DNA of 38,534 nucleotides, taken from contig NW_020312027.1 of NCBI RefSeq assembly GCF_003144115.1, positions 1-38,534 of the forward strand, in the 5' to 3' direction. This DNA is from Tilletiopsis washingtonensis (lineage: Eukaryota; Basidiomycota; Exobasidiomycetes; Entylomatales). Positions 34,125-38,534 of the stretch are shown piece by piece; within the stretch, counting starts at the first letter, position 1, and each line of letters starts with the position of its first letter. A program made the translations under genes and the position numbers. The notes beneath the pieces are model-generated. The model was not told the DNA's origin and searched no databases. It saw only the letters and a list, made by a program, of their open reading frames with translations.

Positions 34125-34565
34125 TCACTGCGGCTGAGCTGGTGGCGTGGGTGAGCTCGGCCAGCTGCGCGCATTCGAGGGGCTTGGCGGGCCTGATGAG
34201 GTCGGCGAGGCGGCGCTTGCCGCTGGAGCACGCCAGGCGTGAGCGTGGGGGTTCTACCTGCGCTGCGCCGGCGTTCGCTGCGGCCACTCACGCTGCCACG
34301 CTTGCCTCTGCGTCCTCTCTCGATGCGGCGATGGCGCCGGATTGAGCAGATGCTTGACGTGCATACGCGCCACCGCATCGCTGCAGCGACACCTCGCATG
34401 TGCGCCGCCCATCTCCCGCCTGCGCCTGCACCTCTCACACGCCGACCTCGGCCTGCCCCTAGGTCGGACACGCCCAAAGTCTGCGTGCGACGTATGCGCA
34501 CAGGAGGAAGCACGATGGCCGCGGATGCAGGCGGGACAGGCGTACGTTGCGGACGAGACACGCAT
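34125..34565 (-). CDS. Copper-fist DNA-binding protein (copper-responsive regulator)
   Basis: Exons 34565-34292 and 34222-34125 around a 69-nt intron (GTGAGT donor, CGCTCAC branch, CCAG end) give 123 residues. The first 62 residues are an almost textbook copper fist as in Ace1, Amt1, Mac1 and Cuf1: TYACPACIRGHRASSCAHT carries the zinc set Cys10, Cys13, Cys22, His24 (C-x2-C-x8-C-x-H); RGRP at 36-39 is the minor-groove contact; Cys43/Cys46 (CERC) and Cys59/Cys61 (CRC) complete the copper-thiolate set. These proteins bind DNA when loaded with Cu(I) and control copper uptake or detoxification in the nucleus. The tail is Ser/Pro-rich. The fist is certain in sequence; the 3' structure is not, because another frame over the second exon (RRLADLIRPAKPLECAQLAE) has stronger GC3 and ends at a GTGAGT donor, so a longer protein is possible. 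It is divergent from the Fmp32-type gene. Confidence 0.8.
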
Positions 34566-34863
34566 GATTGTTGATGGCTTGATGGAGTGAGGAGGGAATG
34601 GAGGCGAGTGAGGCGAGCCAGCGAGAGAGAGAGGCGGCTCGGAGCCTTTTCTGCTGCGCGGTGCCAGAAAGGCGCCGAGGCGACAGGCGTGGGAACGACG
34701 CGGGGGGCGTGGGAGCAGGGGCCGGCCGCACGTGACGGTGCACGGCGCGCGGCGGCGGCGGGGGAGCATGGCACAGCACGCCGCCGCGCCGACGACGACG
34801 ACGGCGAGGCGCAGGCTTGGCGCCGCACCACCACCTCCTCACCGCACACACCGCAGGCAAGCG
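34566..34863. promoter_or_regulatory. Shared divergent promoter, copper-fist / Fmp32-type genes
   Basis: Only 298 bp separate the two starts, so the region should drive both. It is GC-rich with an AG-repeat near 34624-34632 and holds the Ace1-like word listed separately. No TATA box is seen on either side. Two in-frame upstream ATGs for the plus-strand gene (34732, 34759) lie within it but would add a non-mitochondrial leader. Confidence 0.55.
34647..34656 (+). promoter_or_regulatory. Candidate copper-fist binding site TTTTCTGCTG
   Basis: This word fits the T-rich plus GCTG layout of yeast Ace1/Amt1 copper sites (TTTTNNGCTG type). Four consecutive T are rare in the surrounding GC-rich DNA. 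It lies about 82 bp upstream of the copper-fist start and about 208 bp upstream of the Fmp32-type start. Binding is inferred only. Confidence 0.4.
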
Positions 34864-35273
34864 ATGCAGCGCCACCTGCTGCGCCTCGCACGCGCGCCGC
34901 GCCACGCCGCAGCCGCGCGTGCCGCCTCGAGCGCCGCGGCGGCGCCCGGCACAGGCAGCAGCAGCCGCCGCGGCGCGGCCTCGCGCAGCACTGCGCCGCC
35001 GCCGCCCAGCAGCAGCGGCAGCAGTGCATCGCCATCGCAGGCGCACTCCGCTGCCTCGTCCGCGCCAGCGCCCGCTGCCGCGCCGGCGCCGGTGCGCATC
35101 AAGGACTCGCGCCGCGTGCAGGCGCCGGCGGCGGCAGGGGCGCCGAGTGCAGCGGCGCAGACGCCGGCAAAGGAGAGCAGCGAGGCGGCCGGCCACGCGG
35201 CGGCGGCAGCGGCGACGACGCCGACGGCGGGCCCGGCAGCCGTATCCTCCTCCGGCGCCGTCGCGCCGAGCGC

Positions 35274-35317
<44 letters not shown>

Positions 35318-37811
35318 CCTCGACGGACTCGCTCCTCAAGCAGCGCATGCGCCAGGCGCAGGACCGTCTCGACAAGCATCCTGCCACGCCGCTGGCGCAC
35401 GCGCTCAGCGCCGGTGCTTCCGCTGCGGCGCTAGGCGCGGCTGGCGGCGCGGCAGGAGCGACAGGCACGCAGGGTGTCAGAGAGATGCTGAAGCCTGCAC
35501 CGGGCAGCGGCGCCGCCTCTGCTGCGGCGACGCCGAGCGCGTCGCCATCACAGGCTCCGGCGCAGGCGCAGAGCGCGCCCGCCTCGTCGGCGCCGCAGAG
35601 TGCAGCTGGACAAGACGCAGCGGCGGGCGCGGCGGCCGCGCACCGAGGCGAGGAAAAGGCGCCGCTGCTGCAGCCTGCCTCGGGCAGCGCAGGCACGCGC
35701 CGAGTCCTCGACGCCGGCGCTGGCGTGGGCGCTGCGATGGCGACGGCAACGATGGCGGCAGAGGGCGCAGCGCAGGCTTCTTCGTCGCCGTCGTCGTCGC
35801 GTAGCGCACCAGATACGGCTGCTGCCGCAGGCGCTGCCAGCGGCTCGAGCTCGACTCCGAACTCAAATGCCTTCTCTTCCTCGTCGCCTCCCTCTGCTTC
35901 TTCCTCTCCCTCTCCTCCGCCCAACTCCTCCTCGTCGTCCTCCTCCTCCCCCGACGCACCCTCCTCAGCGCTCTCTCGCGTCGCGTCCGACCCACTCGAT
36001 TCGCCCCCGGACGCAGAACGCACCACGCTCTATCCCTTCGACACGCACGCGTTTGTTGATTCGTTGATGCGAGGCGGATGGGATTTGAGGGAGGCGAGGC
36101 AGGGGCGGAAGCAGTCCTCCCACTCCTCGCCCTCCTCCTCCTCCGCCGACGCCGCCGCCGCCGCCGCCGCTACACCTGATGCGGACGCCGCGAGGCAATC
36201 GCCCGACTCTGCGCCCTCCGCCTCGGCGTCGCACGAAACCACGCATCGCCCGCACGACCCAGCCGAAGCCATCATGCTCCTGACGCGTGCGCTTCTACTG
36301 CGCGCAGAACGAGAAGTGCGCGAGAAGAATCTGGGCAGGATTACGGTCGACAATGTGCGTCTGCTTGACTTACTTGCTTTGCTGCCTCGTTGCGAGTTGT
36401 GTCGACGTCGGAACGCTGACCGCCCCCCCCCCCCCTCTTTCCTCCTCTCCGTAGGAGGCCTACCTCTTCTCCGCGGCGCTCTCGGAGTTGCGCACGGAGC
36501 TGCAAGTGCGCGCTCGGCACGATGCCGCGGCGCTGCGCAGCATCACGACGCTGCTGCAGCGCGAGGTGGATGGCCTGGGGCAGCGCATGGGCGAGGAGCT
36601 GGGAGGCCTGAAGCATGAGTGAGTTGCGTTCGCCTTTTTTCCTTCGTTCGCGCTTGTAAGATGTCAGCGAGGCAGCGGCGCGCAAGAGTGGGGCGCGAAA
36701 GCCATCAGCTGCGGCGCCAAGGCGGGGAGAAGAGCGCAACGGCGAGGGGGAGCACACGACGCGCGTTCTTCTGCCTCTGATGCGCAGCCGTGCCTCATAG
36801 GCGAGGGCACAAGTAGCGAAATCGCTGAAAGCTGACCTCACGGTGGAGATGAACAACCGCAAGAGTGAGAGTCAACAGGATACCAATTCGCTGGAGCAGG
36901 AGATTCAGGGTGAGTTGCGCGTGCCCTCTCTGCGTCGCCCCTTTTGCGTCGAGAGGCGGCGGGCAGAGGAGGAGGAGGAGGGGAAAGAGGCCGGCTCCGA
37001 TTGTTGTCGGGCTCGCAGCACAGCCTCGCTCTCTCTCTCTCTCGCTCGCCTCTCGAGCGGACCAAGTCCTCGTTGCCTGTCTCTTTGAAGCGCCGCATGC
37101 GCACGCCGCGGCCCATTGCTTGAGCATGCCCAGCGTCTCCTTCGGTGCAGCTGACGTTGTCTCTCCTTGCTTTTCCCCCCCTCCTCGCTTCTCTCTTTTC
37201 TCTTTCTCTGCGGTCGCGCCTGGCACTCATCGACGCCGTCTCTCCGCGGGCCGCCGCTCTTCATCCTCCTCGCCTGCGCCCCTCCTCGTCCTCATCTCGC
37301 TCGTCTCTCGCCCCACACCGACGAACTCACCGCGCGCACCGTCGCAGATCTGCAGAACCGCTTCACCATCTCGCTCGGCGACTTGCGCGTCGAGATTGAA
37401 GAGTCGATTCGCTGGGGCGCCACGCGCAGAGCACTTGGTACGTCTCGCTCTTTTTTGGCCCTCTCTCCTTCTGGGCGGCGGATCTGGCGGGCGCCGGACA
37501 TGTGGTACCATGCAAAGGGCTTCGGCGCGGGCTGACGCTTGATCTCCCCCCCCCTCCCCCACTCGCCCGGCTGTTCGCGCACAGGTCTGGCATTCGGCCT
37601 GGCCGCCATTGCCGTCACGTCGATCTTTGCCGCCGACTACTTCACGCGCGACGCGCAGGCGCAGGCGGCGCGCGAGGCCGAGGAGGCGGCGGAGCGCGAG
37701 CGCGAGGAGAAGGCCAAGCGCCGCACGCTGGTGTCGCGCGAGCAGCTGGGCCTGGAGGAGAGGTACGAAGTGGACGACGGCCCTGCAGGCGGCGTGGGGA
37801 GACATGTGTAA
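34864..37811 (+). CDS. Mitochondrial DUF1640 protein (Fmp32/CCDC90 family) with long disordered insert
   Basis: Exons 34864-36354, 36455-36618, 36806-36909, 37348-37437 and 37585-37811 give 691 residues. The start at 34864 gives an arginine-rich, acid-free presequence (MQRHLLRLARAPRHAAAARA) typical of mitochondrial import. Residues about 30-385 are a low-complexity Ala/Ser/Pro region including a run of 15 Ser. The conserved domain begins at YPFDTHAFVDSLMRGGWDLREA (about 390) and continues through a coiled coil (VAKSLKADLTVEMNNRKSES, LQNRFTISLGDLRVEIEESI) to a membrane segment (GLAFGLAAIAVTSIFAADYF, about 617-635) and a charged C-terminal helix. Family members sit in the inner membrane; human CCDC90A/MCUR1 is linked to calcium uptake and, with yeast Fmp32, to cytochrome c oxidase assembly. 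Most relatives are 200-350 residues. Exon 3 needs an unusual GAG acceptor at 36805, and intron 3 is 438 nt, the longest in the window. Confidence 0.85.
35275..35316 (+). repeat. (AGC)14 microsatellite encoding polyserine
   Basis: Fourteen perfect AGC units lie inside the first exon of the DUF1640 gene and, with the preceding Ser codon context, encode a 15-residue Ser run. Such tracts vary in copy number by slippage, here without changing the frame. Confidence 0.95.
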
Positions 37812-38534
37812 TGTGCATGCTCGCTGCGTGGCTCTCTGGTGAGTGAGTGGGCCACGAATAGCACGAGTGAAAAGCAGAGAGGTTTAAGGCCGGCAAAGGA
37901 CGTGGCGGCAGTGACGTGAGGATGAGCTCTCGTCCATGTGTGCTTCTAAAGAGCAGGACGCGCCCCTGCATCAGCAGGCCTCCGCACCGGACGGGGCAGA
38001 AGAGGCACGGCACGGCGGGGGCTCCGTCGTTTGCGTTGTTCCGCCGTTGCGCGCCGCCCTCACCCCGCGGCGCTGCTCGCCGGGGGGAAAGACGAGGGGA
38101 GCAGGGGCCGGAGGGTGGGGTGAGGAGGTGCGAGCAGATGGAGAGCCGCCCGTCACTCATCCTGCCTTCGTCCATCTTGGCACATTCGATGGACCATCTC
38201 ATTTGCCCCCCCATCCCCCATGCAACTCTGCCCCCCGTTGCCCTTCTCCACTTTGCGCTGCTTCCTGTGTTTGCTTCTCGCTGTCTGCTGTCTTGCGCTG
38301 CCCGCACTCCTCATCGCGCGCGGCGCCATAGCTTCCACGTAGACGAGGCGGCCCACAGCTGGCGCAAGCGGGGGCAAGCCCCCCCCGCACCCTACGAGCT
38401 ACAGCTCGGCATGCCCCTCGCCAGCGGCTTGCCCACCTCACACAGGCTCGCCGCCTCCGAGGCGTACGCTGCATCGCCCACGCCGGGCATGCCCCAGTCG
38501 AGGAAGGGCGATTGACACATCTGAAGAAGAGAGG
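37812..38534. other. 3' flank of the DUF1640 gene up to the window edge
   Basis: Mostly non-coding in appearance, with several C-runs (near 38207-38240 and 38375-38390). The last 200 bases have strong GC3 in one frame on each strand and may contain part of an exon, listed separately. No RNA gene or mobile element is seen. Confidence 0.4.
38401..38520 (-). CDS. Possible terminal exon of a gene entering from the right edge
   Basis: On the minus strand a TTCTTCAG acceptor is followed by an open frame, CQSPFLDWGMPGVGDAAYAS..., that ends at a TAG near 38390-38401. It looks like the end of a gene whose body lies outside the window. The plus strand of the same stretch is also open with high GC3 (ending MPQSRKGD then TGA at 38513-38515), so the strand is uncertain. 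No family recognised. Confidence 0.25.

Noticed and set aside
34254-34769. Longer start for the copper-fist protein (68 extra N-terminal residues)
   Set aside because: Copper fists normally begin within the first few residues of the protein; the extra leader is Arg/Pro-rich and lies in the shared promoter.
34839-36026. 395-codon minus-strand frame with polyleucine
   Set aside because: It is the antisense of the Ala/Ser-rich insert and AGC microsatellite of the DUF1640 gene.

Overview
The window is the end of a eukaryotic chromosome, most likely from a GC-rich basidiomycete fungus; the gene style resembles Ustilaginomycotina-like yeasts, but I cannot name the species. It opens with a TTAGGG-type telomere (C-strand CCCTAA, 1-95). 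The genes have many short introns of about 47-80 nt, with GTGAG/GTGCG donors and CTGAC/CTCAC branch motifs close to the CAG. All exon models were read by eye from splice signals, frame continuity and family motifs; no search was run.

Layout. 1-95 telomere. 96 to about 2380 is a less GC-rich subtelomeric block with no recognisable gene; it holds a tRNA-like Pol III element and a 45-bp tandem repeat with telomere-like words. About 2380-4080 is a C-rich, CpG-dense degenerate repeat array. About 4080-8280 is GC-rich and appears geneless. Genes then follow: a secreted cysteine-module protein (8362-9602, +); a SAM-domain, probably tail-anchored protein (10254-13004, -); pyruvate decarboxylase (13793-16183, +); a PPPDE/thioredoxin-fold/PUL protein (16825-18748, +); a secreted glycine-rich protein (19124-20348, -); a GMC oxidoreductase (22501-25207, +); an aldehyde dehydrogenase of the succinate-semialdehyde type (25629-27554, +); a secreted GH31 alpha-glucosidase with an apparent one-base deficit (29574-33476, +); a small copper-fist regulator (34125-34565, -); and a mitochondrial DUF1640/Fmp32-type protein (34864-37811, +). 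The right edge may carry part of another gene.

How the genes may work together. GH31 releases glucose from alpha-glucosides, PDC makes acetaldehyde from pyruvate, GMC oxidises alcohols with release of H2O2, and the ALDH oxidises aldehydes to acids. This is a loose carbon/alcohol neighbourhood and not a proven cluster. The most notable arrangement is the copper-fist gene, hidden in a short antisense reading frame and divergent from the Fmp32-type gene across a 298-bp promoter. That promoter contains a TTTTCTGCTG word resembling Ace1-type copper sites. Fmp32/CCDC90 proteins have been linked to assembly of cytochrome c oxidase, a copper enzyme, so the pair could be a copper-to-respiration module.
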